From Spirochaetia bacterium (GTDB taxonomy: Bacteria > Spirochaetota > UBA4802 > UBA5550): a stretch of 64,000 nucleotides of DNA. The notes under the pieces were generated by a model. That model searched no databases. It saw only the letters and a list, made by a program, of their open reading frames with translations, and had not been told where the DNA came from. The translations under genes were made by a program, and so were the position numbers. Location: positions 1-64,000 of the forward strand of contig VFJS01000043.1 in the NCBI GenBank assembly GCA_009885955.1, in the 5' to 3' direction. Below, one piece after another: positions 52,065 through 63,217 of this stretch (position 1 is its first letter; each line of letters opens with the position of its first letter).

Positions 52065-52409
52065 CTATTTGAAATATTTATTAATAAAATCCGATAATTT
52101 TATGGTATTATCGGGGTTGGTCTTTTCGTCAAGCCAGAGGAGAAGCCTTGACCTGACGCCATCCTCACGGGAATAGATATGATGTATGACATATTTCGTT
52201 ATCTCATATTTCATATCTTCAAATATTGCCTCTGCGACGCTGAAATTCGACGGGCAGGGCCCTATTTTTTCACATATCACCGAAACAATTTCATGCTTGT
52301 CTATATCTCTGAGTTCATCCCTCCATGTATCGGCAAAAATGGAATCACATAGATCGATATCATCACGCCGCTCAAAGTTCTTTCTACGCTCTATTTTGCC
52401 AGGATACAT
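52065..52409 (-). CDS. Small protein of unknown function upstream of queH
   Basis: A 114-residue soluble protein (MYPGKIERRKNFERRDDIDLCDSIFADTWRDEL...). It is largely helical, with Cys residues at ICEKIGPCP. It shares an operon with queH. I do not recognise a family. The 150 bp before it (52410-52559) hold only A+T-rich sequence. Confidence 0.65.
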   Translation of the reverse strand: MYPGKIERRKNFERRDDIDLCDSIFADTWRDELRDIDKHEIVSVICEKIGPCPSNFSVAEAIFEDMKYEITKYVIHHIYSREDGVRSRLLLWLDEKTNPDNTIKLSDFINKYFK

Positions 52410-52559
52410 AATAAATCCCCCACTCTCTGACGAAGGCTCATAAAAAATTATAATTTAAAATACAAAAAAAAATGGGCAGAGTCAAGGAATGGTGTAAATT
52501 TATTTCAAAGCAGCGGAAAAAATAAGAACTTTACCTCCCCGGTTCGTTCACTTGAATCA

Positions 52560-54719
52560 TCAGTATATCTTAAAAATGAGCAGGAATACATCGGATTGAA
52601 GACTGGTAGTCCCCATGAACGCTCTGAATGACCTGTATATGGAATCGCTGATTTCATTCGGGCGCCTCCCCCTGCTTTCCCTGATGATGTTCCTTAACCT
52701 GACAAGGCCGAATTCGCCTCCATCCTCCCTCTTTGAGTTGATAAGGGATTTGGAAAAGAGTACGCCGATATCCTCCTTATTCATGTTAGTCCTGCCGGTG
52801 CCGTAAGTGGCGGACCCGTCAAACCCCAGGGGGATCCCCTCGGTGTCAAGGGTATCGAAATCGCTGCGCGCCACCCTGAAGATCTCAAGGGCTGGGAAGC
52901 CTGCATTGGAATAGAACAGCCTCATGTTGTCAAAATCGTAGTAGAAATAGTAGGACGTTACCAGGGAACCACCCCCCTTGCCATAATCATAGAGGACCTT
53001 GTTCAGGATCTGCATTACAAGATATGTCATGGGCGTCTCGGCAATACAGGACTGAAAGGCAGACCTGAGTATAACCGAGTAGATCGCGCTGTTTAATCCA
53101 ATCCCCGAAATATCCGTGGCAAGGACTCCGATTCCGCTGTTGCCGAAAGGTTTAAAATCAAAATAGTCCCCCCCTTCATCATAGCGCGGAATAATGAAAG
53201 ATCCAAATCTCATACCCCTGTGATAAGGAAGATTTGCCGGGGTTGTTTTTTTTAATATATCGTCAGAGAGCTCTTTTGTCCTGGTAACAAACTGCTCCTT
53301 CATCGCTTTTTCATAAAAAAATATGGTCGATATAATATCGTTCGATTTCTGATGAAACATGTTAATGAGTTCCATCTCCTTCTCAGAATACGACAGATCT
53401 TTTGCCTTAGGTCCCAGGCACAGGAGGCCGTAAAGCATTCGTTCATGAAATATCGGCAGGATAATCTCAATATCATTGCTCTCATAAAATCCGATGAGCT
53501 CATCCTTAACGGGATCAAGGCGTTCACCGCCGGAATATATCCCTTCCATGCTCAAAATTCCATGATTGAGAACAAACCACCTGATCAGCACCGCGGCCCT
53601 GTCGATTGGCGCAAGAACCACCGCTTTTGTTGTATCAATATTTCTATAATAGAGTAGTTCGTATTTTCTTGTTTTATCGATAAACCATAAAAACATGATA
53701 TTATGTAAAAAAAGCCCATCGTAAAGGGTATCAGCAGTCTTCTGGATAATATACTCAGCACTGCTTGTTCTTCCAGCTTCATCTAAAAATTTATCGATCT
53801 TGCTTTCAAATCTTTTAATCTTGACATTGAAAAGTGCGATTAATTTGGGGAGGATGAACATATTTATCAGAATAAAGAGTGATATGATAAGCATTGCGAT
53901 AAAATGAACCGGAAGTTCAGCCAGGGGCCAGGCTTTATTGTAATATAAATAGAGTATGGCAAAAATGGGTGCAAAAACAATTCCCATCATGATAGAGTAC
54001 ATGGCAATTCTGCTCAGCATATAGGGGAAATCCATAACGAAACTGCTCATGGATGCATAAAAAACCATGCTCACAAAGAATATTGCCGAAAAAGACAGGC
54101 CGATGCTTGTGAATTCAAAGGATTTTATAAGCTCGGCATAGGACAGCATCCCGAGCTGTAACATGGAACCCAGCAGCAGCCCGATGAAAAAATAAATAAG
54201 ATTCAACCTGATAATTTTTGTCTTGGCCACCATGTATTTTAATATGAGATTTACCAGACCATATATGAAACTTCCAATACCGATTCCGACAAAAATGTAA
54301 AATATCATCCCGTATTCCCTTACCAGGATGTTATCAATATCATCAAAATGTATCCTCTCTATGGCAATGTTGGTAAAGCCTGTAACACCACATGCGAGAA
54401 GAACAGACAAAAGAGAAAAAACTTCTGTGTATACCGGCATTGTTGTCCCTGATTTCGGATAAAACAGGGTAAACATAAGAAACGTCAGCGGGAACATGAC
54501 GGTGAACATGAATTCAAACCTGGCAAGGTTGATAAGATACGGTGAATTGGGAGATACGTTCATCATGTATTTTATGATAAGCAGGCAAAATATGACAAAA
54601 AACATATAAAATACGGAACGGTGCAGCTGATCCTCCCAGTCGCTCAACAGGGCGTAAAGAGACATAGACAGGATTAAAATGGAAGATATTATCAATGTTA
54701 TGAGGCTTAAAATATTCAT
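52560..54719 (-). CDS. Membrane-bound SpoIIE-type protein phosphatase with GAF-like sensor
   Basis: A 719-residue protein. Residues about 1-300 hold eight or nine membrane helices, like 7TM/histidine-kinase-N sensors. A GAF-like region (about 315-480) follows, with GLFLHNIMFLWFIDKTRKYELLYY. The C-terminus (about 490-715) is a PP2C/SpoIIE phosphatase: GMRFGSFIIPRYDEGGDYFDF and IGVLATDISGIGLNSAIYSVIL carry metal-binding Asp residues, and NAGFPALEIFR is present. It would dephosphorylate an anti-anti-sigma factor. The anti-sigma-like ATPase gene at 14507 is a possible distant partner. It is a single-gene unit. Confidence 0.88.
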   Translation of the reverse strand: MNILSLITLIISSILILSMSLYALLSDWEDQLHRSVFYMFFVIFCLLIIKYMMNVSPNSPYLINLARFEFMFTVMFPLTFLMFTLFYPKSGTTMPVYTEVFSLLSVLLACGVTGFTNIAIERIHFDDIDNILVREYGMIFYIFVGIGIGSFIYGLVNLILKYMVAKTKIIRLNLIYFFIGLLLGSMLQLGMLSYAELIKSFEFTSIGLSFSAIFFVSMVFYASMSSFVMDFPYMLSRIAMYSIMMGIVFAPIFAILYLYYNKAWPLAELPVHFIAMLIISLFILINMFILPKLIALFNVKIKRFESKIDKFLDEAGRTSSAEYIIQKTADTLYDGLFLHNIMFLWFIDKTRKYELLYYRNIDTTKAVVLAPIDRAAVLIRWFVLNHGILSMEGIYSGGERLDPVKDELIGFYESNDIEIILPIFHERMLYGLLCLGPKAKDLSYSEKEMELINMFHQKSNDIISTIFFYEKAMKEQFVTRTKELSDDILKKTTPANLPYHRGMRFGSFIIPRYDEGGDYFDFKPFGNSGIGVLATDISGIGLNSAIYSVILRSAFQSCIAETPMTYLVMQILNKVLYDYGKGGGSLVTSYYFYYDFDNMRLFYSNAGFPALEIFRVARSDFDTLDTEGIPLGFDGSATYGTGRTNMNKEDIGVLFSKSLINSKREDGGEFGLVRLRNIIRESRGRRPNEISDSIYRSFRAFMGTTSLQSDVFLLIFKIY

Positions 54720-54940
54720 AAAAATAACCTGTTCTATCCTGCACTGGATTATTCACGCATACCATAAGAATCGGAATATTCAGCGATAAAAATGATACAT
54801 TTGTTGTCCTGATTGCTTATTTAATCAGCATAGCAGGGATTATCAATCCGATTATCAGTTACATGGGGAGGATTCGTCATTTACAAGAAAAAAATTTATT
54901 TGTTAAATAAAAAAGGGAGGAATAAAAAACTGTTTATCAC

Positions 54941-55642
54941 TTATTTATAAACCCTGAACCTCACAGATTGTTTACTTGGATCCATCACCTTGTTGCCATC
55001 GCTTTGCAGCGGGATATCACCGGCGCCTACCTCCTCGATATTCTGCATGAGTTTATGCCTGGTTCCGGAATTTAAATGCCGGCTCATCGGGTCGGAATCG
55101 GCAACAATCCTGTATTTTATTTTATAAAATCCGCTGTTTTCCAGCTCCCTTGAAAGCCTGATAAATTTATGATATTCGATTTCGCCTTCCACATACTGAT
55201 CTGCAACTTCAAGGACCTTTCCTTTTAAATTACTTATCATCTTAACAACGAGCTCAGGCCCGGTTTTATCGGGAATCGTGAGGTTTCGGCTTTCGAGGTT
55301 TTTAGCCACTTCGCCTCTCCCCCTGAAAATGTCTGTCTGTATGGCAAAAATTCCGGCAATAACAAGGGCAGCAGCCATTGCCGGTACGGCTTTCAGAAAA
55401 GTCCTCTTCTTTGACCGGGATTTGGCAATGGTTACAGACCGCAGAGAAAGGCCCGGGAGATTATATTCTTCATTCCTGAGCATAGATACCAGAGTTATGG
55501 TCTTTTTAAGCCTGATAAATTCGGAATTGCACTCTTCACAGCAATTGAGGTGATCGCTGATATAGAGCCTCTCTTCCTCCTCATGAATCTGATCATCAAA
55601 AAAATCGGACATTTGACTGAAGATGATATGAGAATCGCTCAT
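54941..55642 (-). CDS. Anti-sigma factor with zinc-finger and membrane helix
   Basis: A 233-residue protein. HLNCCEECNSEFIRLKK near residues 30-45 is an H-x3-C-x2-C-type zinc-binding anti-sigma domain. A single membrane helix (about 85-110, AVPAMAAALVIAGIFAIQTD) and a periplasmic C-terminal domain follow. It overlaps the ECF sigma gene by 4 nt and would hold that factor at the membrane. The interval 54720-54940 is non-coding. Confidence 0.85.
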   Translation of the reverse strand: MSDSHIIFSQMSDFFDDQIHEEEERLYISDHLNCCEECNSEFIRLKKTITLVSMLRNEEYNLPGLSLRSVTIAKSRSKKRTFLKAVPAMAAALVIAGIFAIQTDIFRGRGEVAKNLESRNLTIPDKTGPELVVKMISNLKGKVLEVADQYVEGEIEYHKFIRLSRELENSGFYKIKYRIVADSDPMSRHLNSGTRHKLMQNIEEVGAGDIPLQSDGNKVMDPSKQSVRFRVYK

Positions 55643-56211
55643 ATTAAACCCCTGGAAAATAATCTATTCTTTAAAAATTCGCGGCCCCTGTGGATCCGCA
55701 CCTTTACATTGGACAGATTTATTTTTAGCAGCTGGGAAATCTCATTATAGGACATCCCTTCGATATCCCGCATGAGGAGTATCTCCCGGTAATCATCGGG
55801 AAGCTTATCTATCTCTTCCTTAACGATCCTTAAAGAATCACTGTTGATAATCTCATCTTCGGGTTTCTGCCTTTCATCAGGGAGCTGCAATTCATACTCA
55901 TCTTCCCCTCTGGCTATATTAATGGGTATGGTGTTATATCTGCGGCTCTTTTTATGATAATTTTTACAATAATTAACCATGATGCTGTACAGCCATGTTG
56001 AAAACTTCGACTCTCTTCTGAAGGAATTTAATGCTTCTATAGCCATGATAAATATATCCTGTGTAATATCCTGGGCTTCATCATAATTATAAAATTTTGA
56101 ATATACATATCTGAAGATCATGTTCTGATATTTCTTGATAATTTCAGAAAATGCCTCAGTATCACCTTTTAAAACTTTCTCTATTGTTTCAATGTCTTCA
56201 GTATGTGTCAT
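55639..56211 (-). CDS. ECF-family RNA polymerase sigma factor
   Basis: A 190-residue protein. Region 2 reads IIKKYQNMIFRYVYSKFYNYDEAQDITQDIFIMAIEAL (with the -10 recognition helix) and region 4 reads LPDDYREILLMRDIEGMSYNEISQLLKINLSNVKVRIHRGREFL. It is the first gene of the sigma/anti-sigma pair. It probably drives an envelope or stress regulon; the promoter it recognises is not evident. Confidence 0.94.
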   Translation of the reverse strand: MTHTEDIETIEKVLKGDTEAFSEIIKKYQNMIFRYVYSKFYNYDEAQDITQDIFIMAIEALNSFRRESKFSTWLYSIMVNYCKNYHKKSRRYNTIPINIARGEDEYELQLPDERQKPEDEIINSDSLRIVKEEIDKLPDDYREILLMRDIEGMSYNEISQLLKINLSNVKVRIHRGREFLKNRLFSRGLI

Positions 56212-56253
56212 ACAACCCTGTTGTTGTTACAATTTTACAGAAAAAAAATATAC

Positions 56254-57468
56254 TCAGCCGATTATTTTCAGGAATCTCCTCTTGCCAACCTTCATAATTC
56301 CGTCAAGGGGGAGGATAAATTCAAAATCTTCGCTTTCAATTTTACTTGAATTAAATGTGACTCCGCCGCCGCTGATGAGACGCCTCGCCTCGCCATTGGT
56401 TTTTGCCAGTCCGGCAATGACCAGCAGCTTCACTCCCCATATCCTGCCGTCTTTAGTCTCCCCGACCGGGACATGGAACTCATCAATGATATCGGGCCGG
56501 TCCCTGTTAACAAAAATTTTGGTGAATTCAGCCTCGGCCCTGTCCGCGGTATCCCTGTCATAGAACTGCGCGCATATCTCCTTTGCCAGCCTCACCTTGG
56601 CCTCCTTGGGATGAAGGGCCCCTGAGGCAACACTCTCCTTCATGGAACGGACCTCATCCATGGGGATATCGGTGACAATCTCAAAATAGTGGTACATCAG
56701 CTCATCTGATATGGACATGATCTTTCCAAAAATTTCCCGCGGCGGCTCATCTATACCCACGTAATTATTAAGGGATTTGCTCATCTTGTTCACGCCGTCC
56801 AGGCCGACAAGCAGCGGCATGGTGATAATGACCTGCGGCTCCTGCCCATACTCCTTCTGTAAATCTCTCCCCACCAGCAGGTTGAATTTCTGGTCTGTGC
56901 CGCCAAGCTCCACGTCGGCCTTGAGTGCCACAGAGTCATAGCCCTGGACCAGGGGGTACATGAATTCAAGCATTGAGATGGATTTTCCTGTGCGGTACCT
57001 CTCGGAAAAGTCGTCCCTTTCCAGCATCCTTGCCACATTGTATTTGGCTGTGAGCTCAAGGACGTCAGTAAATGTCATTCCGGCACACCATCGGGAGTTA
57101 AAGTCAACTACCGTCTTTTCCCTGTCCAGAATTTTAAAGAACTGGCGCTTGTAGGTCTCGGCATTTTCCATCACCTGCTCACGGGTGAGACGGTTGCGGG
57201 TCTCGCTCTTCCCCGATGGGTCTCCGATCATGCCGGTAAAGTCACCGATGAGAAAAACCACCCGGTGGCCCATGTCCTGAAAGTGCTTCATCTTCCGGAG
57301 GAGGACCGTATGCCCCAGGTGTATATCGGGAGCAGTGGGGTCGAATCCTGCCTTGATAGTGAGAGGGCTGTTGTTTTTTTCAGATATATCCAGCTTTCTC
57401 ATAAAGTCCTCAAGGGGGATAATCTCTTCGGTCCCTCTTTTGAGAAGCGTAAAATCATTTTTTATCAT
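56254..57468 (-). CDS. tyrS: Tyrosyl-tRNA synthetase
   Basis: A 404-residue class I synthetase. The HIGH motif appears as [11 protein letters not shown] and KMSKS as [33 protein letters not shown] is the tyrosine-binding segment. The C-terminus is an S4 RNA-binding domain ([21 protein letters not shown]). It is of the type with KMSKS found in many bacteria. Confidence 0.96.
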   Translation of the reverse strand: MIKNDFTLLKRGTEEIIPLEDFMRKLDISEKNNSPLTIKAGFDPTAPDIHLGHTVLLRKMKHFQDMGHRVVFLIGDFTGMIGDPSGKSETRNRLTREQVMENAETYKRQFFKILDREKTVVDFNSRWCAGMTFTDVLELTAKYNVARMLERDDFSERYRTGKSISMLEFMYPLVQGYDSVALKADVELGGTDQKFNLLVGRDLQKEYGQEPQVIITMPLLVGLDGVNKMSKSLNNYVGIDEPPREIFGKIMSISDELMYHYFEIVTDIPMDEVRSMKESVASGALHPKEAKVRLAKEICAQFYDRDTADRAEAEFTKIFVNRDRPDIIDEFHVPVGETKDGRIWGVKLLVIAGLAKTNGEARRLISGGGVTFNSSKIESEDFEFILPLDGIMKVGKRRFLKIIG

Positions 57469-57524
57469 ATCTAACTCTTCCCGCCTTTGAATCCAAATTT
57501 AACAATAAATTCGTAACTGTTCTG

Positions 57525-57836
57525 TCACGATCGGTATTTTTTTTTATCATCGAAATCACCGCCGTCGTCGCCGTCTTCCATGTCATCCATGATGTCGTCA
57601 ATTTCGAAATCCGGGCCAAGCTCCTTTATGTAGTAGTACTGCGCAATTATGCCCACAAGCTCTTTTCTTGTATCGCCTGCCTCCTGTGAAGTGAAATTGC
57701 CGATGAAGATCGGCTTATCACCACCGGTCAGATAAACCTCAAAACCCGATGTCCCGTTCAGCTCAATAACCGGGCCCACGGCTGTCACCTTCGATATAAC
57801 AACGGCAATGTTTCCATAATCTACTATTGGCAGCAT
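57525..57836 (-). CDS. Conserved-looking small protein with acidic C-terminus
   Basis: A 103-residue protein. The N-terminal 75 residues (NIAVVISKVTAVGPVIELNGTSGFEVYLTGGDKPIFIGNF) look like a beta-rich PH-like or plasma-membrane-type fold. The last 25 are Asp-rich. It is upstream of tyrS on the same strand. No family recognised. The next 240 bp (57837-58075) are non-coding, with a GTCATTCC/GGAATGAC inverted repeat. Confidence 0.6.
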   Translation of the reverse strand: MLPIVDYGNIAVVISKVTAVGPVIELNGTSGFEVYLTGGDKPIFIGNFTSQEAGDTRKELVGIIAQYYYIKELGPDFEIDDIMDDMEDGDDGGDFDDKKKYRS

Positions 57837-58075
57837 ACTGTCCCCCTGTATTTAATGTATTGTAATTATCATTTGGATTCGTACATGTAGCGTCATTCCC
57901 CCGACCCCGCTTCCATGTGGGGAAACTTCAGCCGGAATGACAATCTTCTCATTAATGAACCGCTGGCGTATTCATTAATACCGGATATAAAAAAAATTTA
58001 GACTGTACGAAATTTTTTTAGACGGTCTGACCGGTTGGAATGATAAACATGCCCGCAGCAGTCAATTCCGCGGGT

Positions 58076-59179
58076 CTAATAAAATTCCTTCGTTTTAGAG
58101 CCGACCTCGTCACCCTCCAGCCTGGAAAACTCTTTTAATAGCTCCTTCTGCCTTGGAGTCAGCTTTTTAGGAACCTTTATATTTATTTTAACGAGCTGGT
58201 CGCCCCTGCCGTATGAGCCGAGATATGGTATCCCGTTCCCCTTCAGTCTGAATACCTGCCCGTTTTCAGTACCGGGCGGTATTTTCATCTTTGCCTTCCC
58301 CCCGGTAATTGTCGGAACTTCTATTTCGCCCCCAAGGCATGCCATGGGAAAGGTAATATCCATGATACAGGCGATATCGTTCCCATGCCGTTCAAAAATG
58401 GTATGTTTTGAAATATGAATTACCACATAGAGATCGCCCCTGGAGCCGCCGTTGGGGCCCTGCTCACCTTCATCGCTTATCTTGAGCCTGGAACCGGATT
58501 CCACACCGGCAGGTATCTTCACGGTGATCTTCCGCTTCTTGTTAATGAGGCCGGACCCCTTGCAGGTTTTGCACGGCGATTTTATTACCTTGCCGGCCCC
58601 CTTGCAGTTGTAACATGTCTGTGTGATGGAAAAGAACCCCTGGGTCTGCCTGACCTGGCCGGTGCCATTGCAGACAGAGCATACTGAAGGCTTTGTTCCG
58701 GCTGCTGAACCTGTCCCCTCGCAGCTGTCGCAGGCTTCATTTCTCGGAATTTCAATCTGGACATCCTTGCCGGTTGCCGCTTCTTCAAGGATAATCACAA
58801 GATCGTACTGCAAGTCCGAGCCCCTGCGGGGCTTATTGCTCCTGGCCCTGCCGCCCATGGAGCTGCCGAAAAATCCCTCAAATATATCGCCGATGTCGAA
58901 ATCCCCGAAAATGTCGGAGAAGTCGGCCTGTGTACCCTTGAAACCGTCAAAACCTGAGACGCCCGCGTGTCCGTACTTGTCATAGGATGCCCGTTTTTTC
59001 GGGTCCCTCAGAACCTCGTAGGCTTCGGTTGCCTCCTTGAATTTATCCTCAGATTCCGCATCGCCCTTGTTCTTGTCAGGATGATATTTCAGCGCAAGCT
59101 TCCTGTATGACTGCTTTAAATCTTTTTCCGATGCATTCTTCGGAATGCCAAGAATTTCATAGTAATCTCTCTTTGCCAA
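58076..59179 (-). CDS. dnaJ: Chaperone DnaJ
   Basis: A 367-residue co-chaperone. J domain with HPD in KYHPDKNK (residues 1-70), Gly/Phe-rich stretch (about 75-120), four zinc motifs [24 protein letters not shown] and CKTCKGSG, then the C-terminal substrate domain. It stimulates DnaK ATPase. It is the last gene of the hrcA-grpE-dnaK-dnaJ operon, 20 nt after dnaK. Confidence 0.97.
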   Translation of the reverse strand: MAKRDYYEILGIPKNASEKDLKQSYRKLALKYHPDKNKGDAESEDKFKEATEAYEVLRDPKKRASYDKYGHAGVSGFDGFKGTQADFSDIFGDFDIGDIFEGFFGSSMGGRARSNKPRRGSDLQYDLVIILEEAATGKDVQIEIPRNEACDSCEGTGSAAGTKPSVCSVCNGTGQVRQTQGFFSITQTCYNCKGAGKVIKSPCKTCKGSGLINKKRKITVKIPAGVESGSRLKISDEGEQGPNGGSRGDLYVVIHISKHTIFERHGNDIACIMDITFPMACLGGEIEVPTITGGKAKMKIPPGTENGQVFRLKGNGIPYLGSYGRGDQLVKINIKVPKKLTPRQKELLKEFSRLEGDEVGSKTKEFY

Positions 59180-59199
59180 TTTGCAACCTCACCAGTTAA

Positions 59200-61146
59200 C
59201 TATTTACCCTTTTTATCGTCATCAACCACTTCATAGTCAGCGTCATAGACCTTCTGCCCGTCGCCGGCACCGGCATCCTTCTGAGCCTTGCCGGGATCTC
59301 CTTCTTTGGATTCGCCGCCCCCCCCCGGGGATGTTTGCTGACCGGCCTTCTGCTGGTAGACCCTTTCCGCAAATTTATGCGATGCCTGCTCGAGCCTGGT
59401 CCTGGCTTCCTTGATGGCGGCTATGTTGCCTGTTTCCATCTCCTTTCTGAGTAAGACGATTTCCTTTTCAATATTCTCCTTTTCCGCAGGCTCCATCATG
59501 CTTTCATTGTCTTTCAGCATCTTCTCCAGGGAATATATCAGGGTGTCCGCTTCATTCTTTGCCTCGATCTCGGACTTGAACCTCTTGTCCTCTTCGGAAT
59601 GGACCTCGGCCTCTTTCACCATCTTGTTGATCTCTTCTTCTGAAAGCCCGCTCGATGACTCAATCCGTATCTTCTGTTCCTTACCTGTACCCAGGTCCTT
59701 TGCCGAAACATGGACAATTCCGTTGGCATCTATGTCGAAGGCTACCTCTATCTGAGGAAGCCCCCTGGGTGCCGGCGGTATGCCCACCAGGTCAAATCTG
59801 CCGAGCGTTCTATTCTGGGGAGCCAGCTCCCTTTCACCCTGCAGTACATGAATAGATACGGCAGGCTGGTTGTCCGATGCCGTGGAAAACACCTGGCTCT
59901 TCTTTGTCGGGATGGTGGTATTCCTTTCGATGAGCTTTGTCATGACCCCGCCCAGGGTTTCGATTCCCAGTGACAGCGGAGTGACATCGAGGAGGAGGAC
60001 ATCATGTACATCGCCTGCAAGGACTCCGCCCTGTATTGATGCGCCAAGCGCCACTACCTCATCGGGGTTCACACCCTTGTGGGGATCCTTCCCGAAAATA
60101 CGCTTCACGAGCTCCTGTACAGCCGGTATCCGTATGGAACCGCCTACAAGTATTACTTCATCAATGTCGCCAGGTGTGAACCCGGCATCCTCCAGGGCCC
60201 GAACGCACGGTTCTTTTGTGGACTCTATGAGGTCGTCGATTAACTGCTCAAGCTTAGCCCTTGTCAGGGATATGAGCATGTGTTTGGGCCCGTTCTGGTC
60301 CGCAGTCAAAAACGGAATATTAATATCGGTCTGCATCTTTGTGGAGAGCTCAATCTTGGCCTGTTCCGCGGCCTCTTTCAGCCTCTGCAGGGCCATCTTG
60401 TCGCTGGATACATCCACGCCAGTCTGCTTTTTGAATTCGCTTATGAGCCAGTTCATAATCCTCTGGTCAAAGTCATCACCGCCAAGGTGGGTGTTTCCAT
60501 TGGTGGATTTAACCTCGAATACGCCGTCGCCCAGCTCCAGTATTGAAATGTCGAACGTTCCGCCTCCAAGGTCGTACACGGCAATCTTCTCATTTTCCTT
60601 TGACTTGTCAAGGCCGTAGGCAAGCGCGGCAGCCGTTGGTTCGTTGATTATCCTTTCCACCTCAAGCCCGGCGATCCTTCCGGCATCCTTTGTGGCCTGT
60701 CTCTGTGCATCGTTGAAATATGCCGGTACGGTTATAACGGCCCTGGTTACCGGTTCACCAAGAAAATCTTCGGCAGTCTGTTTCATCTTCTGGAGAACCC
60801 GGGCGGAAATTTCCTGCGGCGTGAATTCACCTGCCACGGATTTTACCCTGACACCGTTGTTCCCGTCATCAATTATTGTATAAGGGACCATCTTCATCTC
60901 ATTGGTCACCTCGTTGTATTTTCTGCCCATGAACCGCTTTATTGATCTGATCGTGTTTTCCGGATTTGTTATTATCTGGTTTTTCGCAACCTGGCCCACA
61001 AACCTCTCGCCCTTATCGGTATACGCGACAATCGATGGCGTGGTCCTCTGCCCTTCAGAGTTCGGGATTACTATCGGTTCTCCGCCGCTCATCACAGCCA
61101 CACAGGAATTTGTAGTTCCCAGGTCGATTCCAATTATTTTACTCAT
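59200..61146 (-). CDS. dnaK: Chaperone DnaK (Hsp70)
   Basis: A 648-residue chaperone starting [19 protein letters not shown]; an in-frame upstream extension to 61212 is unlikely to be translated. The ATPase domain holds [29 protein letters not shown] and [12 protein letters not shown]-type ([12 protein letters not shown]). The substrate domain and a Gly/Lys-rich tail follow, ending VVDDDKKGK. It folds proteins with DnaJ and GrpE. Confidence 0.98.
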   Translation of the reverse strand: MSKIIGIDLGTTNSCVAVMSGGEPIVIPNSEGQRTTPSIVAYTDKGERFVGQVAKNQIITNPENTIRSIKRFMGRKYNEVTNEMKMVPYTIIDDGNNGVRVKSVAGEFTPQEISARVLQKMKQTAEDFLGEPVTRAVITVPAYFNDAQRQATKDAGRIAGLEVERIINEPTAAALAYGLDKSKENEKIAVYDLGGGTFDISILELGDGVFEVKSTNGNTHLGGDDFDQRIMNWLISEFKKQTGVDVSSDKMALQRLKEAAEQAKIELSTKMQTDINIPFLTADQNGPKHMLISLTRAKLEQLIDDLIESTKEPCVRALEDAGFTPGDIDEVILVGGSIRIPAVQELVKRIFGKDPHKGVNPDEVVALGASIQGGVLAGDVHDVLLLDVTPLSLGIETLGGVMTKLIERNTTIPTKKSQVFSTASDNQPAVSIHVLQGERELAPQNRTLGRFDLVGIPPAPRGLPQIEVAFDIDANGIVHVSAKDLGTGKEQKIRIESSSGLSEEEINKMVKEAEVHSEEDKRFKSEIEAKNEADTLIYSLEKMLKDNESMMEPAEKENIEKEIVLLRKEMETGNIAAIKEARTRLEQASHKFAERVYQQKAGQQTSPGGGGESKEGDPGKAQKDAGAGDGQKVYDADYEVVDDDKKGK

Positions 61147-61290
61147 TTTTTTACCTCTTAAAATTTTTTTCCTGTCCAGGCCTGTACCCGGCGCCCTATT
61201 GTACGGCGCCATCCGCCCGTTAACAATTGTTATGTATAAACATACCGCCTTACGGCTGATTATTTCTCACTTCCAATATCTGTTTCATTT

Positions 61291-62088
61291 TTATTCATCC
61301 GCTGAATTACCTTTCACTTTCTCATCCTCCTGTTTCGATGGCTTGGTCACTTTAACCTTTGAAGTCCGTATGACCATATCGTCTATCGTGAAGCCTTTCT
61401 GGTGCACTTTAGTCACCGTATCGGATTGAAAATCACCTGACATCTCAATTTCCACGCACTCATGAAAATTAGGATCAAAAGGCTTGCCCATGGCATCAAT
61501 CTCTACTATTCCGAATTTATTGAGAAGATCCTGGATTCGCTTCGATATGAGAGTAACACCGTGCACAAAGGAGTCGTGGGAATTTTCCAGGGTCTCCCCC
61601 TCTTTTATGCTTGCCGATGATTCTATGGCGCGAAGGAGGTCATCATCTATTGCAATGATCTCAACAGCGAATTCCTTTACGGCATATTTTTTATTCTGTT
61701 CGAGCTGCTTCTGGTTTCTCTTCTTATAATTATCGAAATCCGCCTGCCGCCGCTGAATAAGATCCTTTATTGAATCTATCTCCCTGTTCAGCTTCTGTAT
61801 CTCGTCGTCTTTCCCGCAGATTTCACTCTTCAATTTTTCGATAAAATCATCGGTGCTGCCGTCAACAGGCATTTTTTTTTCCTTTGTCCGCCGTTCCCTG
61901 GCCCTCCTCTCTATCCCTATACCATTCAGGGGATCCTTTCCATCAACGCTGGAGGGATTGCCCGTATTGTCTTCAGCATCATTCTCCATGGCATTTCTAT
62001 TATTCTCATCGGAACCCGTATTCCTGATAACCGTATCTTCATCATTTCTGGTATTCATTGCTGCCTGCTCCGAATTTCTATTTATCAT
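61291..62088 (-). CDS. grpE: Nucleotide exchange factor GrpE
   Basis: A 265-residue protein, long for GrpE (usually 180-200), because of an N-terminal acidic/Asn-rich extension of about 75 residues. The coiled coil (LKSEICGKDDEIQKLNREIDSIKDLIQRRQADFDNYKKRN) and the wing domain GVTLISKRIQDLLNKFGIVEIDAMGKPFDPNFHECVE are standard. It releases ADP from DnaK. It lies between hrcA and dnaK. Confidence 0.95.
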   Translation of the reverse strand: MINRNSEQAAMNTRNDEDTVIRNTGSDENNRNAMENDAEDNTGNPSSVDGKDPLNGIGIERRARERRTKEKKMPVDGSTDDFIEKLKSEICGKDDEIQKLNREIDSIKDLIQRRQADFDNYKKRNQKQLEQNKKYAVKEFAVEIIAIDDDLLRAIESSASIKEGETLENSHDSFVHGVTLISKRIQDLLNKFGIVEIDAMGKPFDPNFHECVEIEMSGDFQSDTVTKVHQKGFTIDDMVIRTSKVKVTKPSKQEDEKVKGNSADE

Positions 62089-62103
62089 AATCGTCTCTTT
62101 AGT

Positions 62104-63159
62104 TTATTTTGACATCTGTGTAAGCAGATCCGACACAATCCGCCCTGAATATTCAACAAGGGGCACCACCCTGTCATAATCCATCCTTGTGGGCCCGATA
62201 ACCCCCAGGACACCCACATTTTTATTGCCTATCTTGTATGCCGTTGTGACCAGGCTGCAGCCATTCACCTTATCATCGATAATTTCGCCGCCTATGAGTG
62301 TCTTCACGCCGTCAATACTCATGGACATCTCCATAATGCCCCTGAGAATATTTTTTTCTTCAATAATATTGAGAAGGCTGTTAAGCCTGTTTTCCTCCAC
62401 CATTTCCGGAATCCTGAGAAGATTTTCAATACCGTCTATGCAGAGCTCAGACTCGGAATTTTCGTTGAAGGCAAGCTGGGCAATGTCCAGCGCTGTGCCG
62501 GTCTTGAAGCTGGTCTCCTGCCTGCCCCTCAGCTCGCTGAAAAGGCTCTCCTTGATTACACTGAGTGAGTATCCGCAAAATTCCGATGTGAGATATTTTG
62601 AGAAGTCATAAAGATTATCCTGGGTAACGTTAGTCGATATGGTTATCTTTTTGTTAATAACCGTCCCGGTCCTTGTTACCAGTATCAGGAGAATCTGATT
62701 GTTGTCAAGGCTCACGAGTTCTATCCTTTTTACAACGGTAAAATCGAGCCTTGGCGTAAGAACAATGCCGGCGAGCTTTGAAATGTGAGAGAGCATCTTT
62801 GTTATGGATGAGAATATCTTGTCAAGCTGGAGCTCCCTCTTTAAGTATTCCTCATTTATGGAAAGCTCCTTGCCGTAGGTGTAGCTGTAGTTTTCAAGAA
62901 GTGAATTAACATAATATCTGTACCCCTTGTCAGTGGGGATCCTTCCTGCCGATGTATGGGGCTGCATCAGGAAACCCATGTTTTCAAGATCGAACATGAT
63001 ATTTCTCATGGTTGCAGGAGATATGGAGAAGGAATATTTCTGAACAAATGACCGTGAACCTACCGGTTTTCTTGTTTCAATATAATCATGGACTATAGTA
63101 GAGAGAACAGCCGATTCCCTTTCATCCAATGGCCTTTCATTTATAGGGTCAAAAGTCAA
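62104..63159 (-). CDS. hrcA: Heat-inducible repressor HrcA
   Basis: A 351-residue repressor. Winged-helix N-terminus with SFSISPATMRNIMFDLENMGFLMQPHTSAGRIPTDKGYRYYV. It binds CIRCE and is folded by GroEL, so free GroEL adjusts the heat-shock set point. It is first in the operon, directly downstream of a CIRCE element, which means autorepression. Confidence 0.97.
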   Translation of the reverse strand: MTFDPINERPLDERESAVLSTIVHDYIETRKPVGSRSFVQKYSFSISPATMRNIMFDLENMGFLMQPHTSAGRIPTDKGYRYYVNSLLENYSYTYGKELSINEEYLKRELQLDKIFSSITKMLSHISKLAGIVLTPRLDFTVVKRIELVSLDNNQILLILVTRTGTVINKKITISTNVTQDNLYDFSKYLTSEFCGYSLSVIKESLFSELRGRQETSFKTGTALDIAQLAFNENSESELCIDGIENLLRIPEMVEENRLNSLLNIIEEKNILRGIMEMSMSIDGVKTLIGGEIIDDKVNGCSLVTTAYKIGNKNVGVLGVIGPTRMDYDRVVPLVEYSGRIVSDLLTQMSK

Positions 63160-63217
63160 ATTTAATATCCAGTTTTAAATAAATAATAATATATTAAATA
63201 TTTATCAATTTTTTGTT

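Noticed and set aside
61147-61212. N-terminal extension of dnaK to 61212
   Set aside because: All DnaK proteins begin near [10 protein letters not shown]; the extra codons have no homology.
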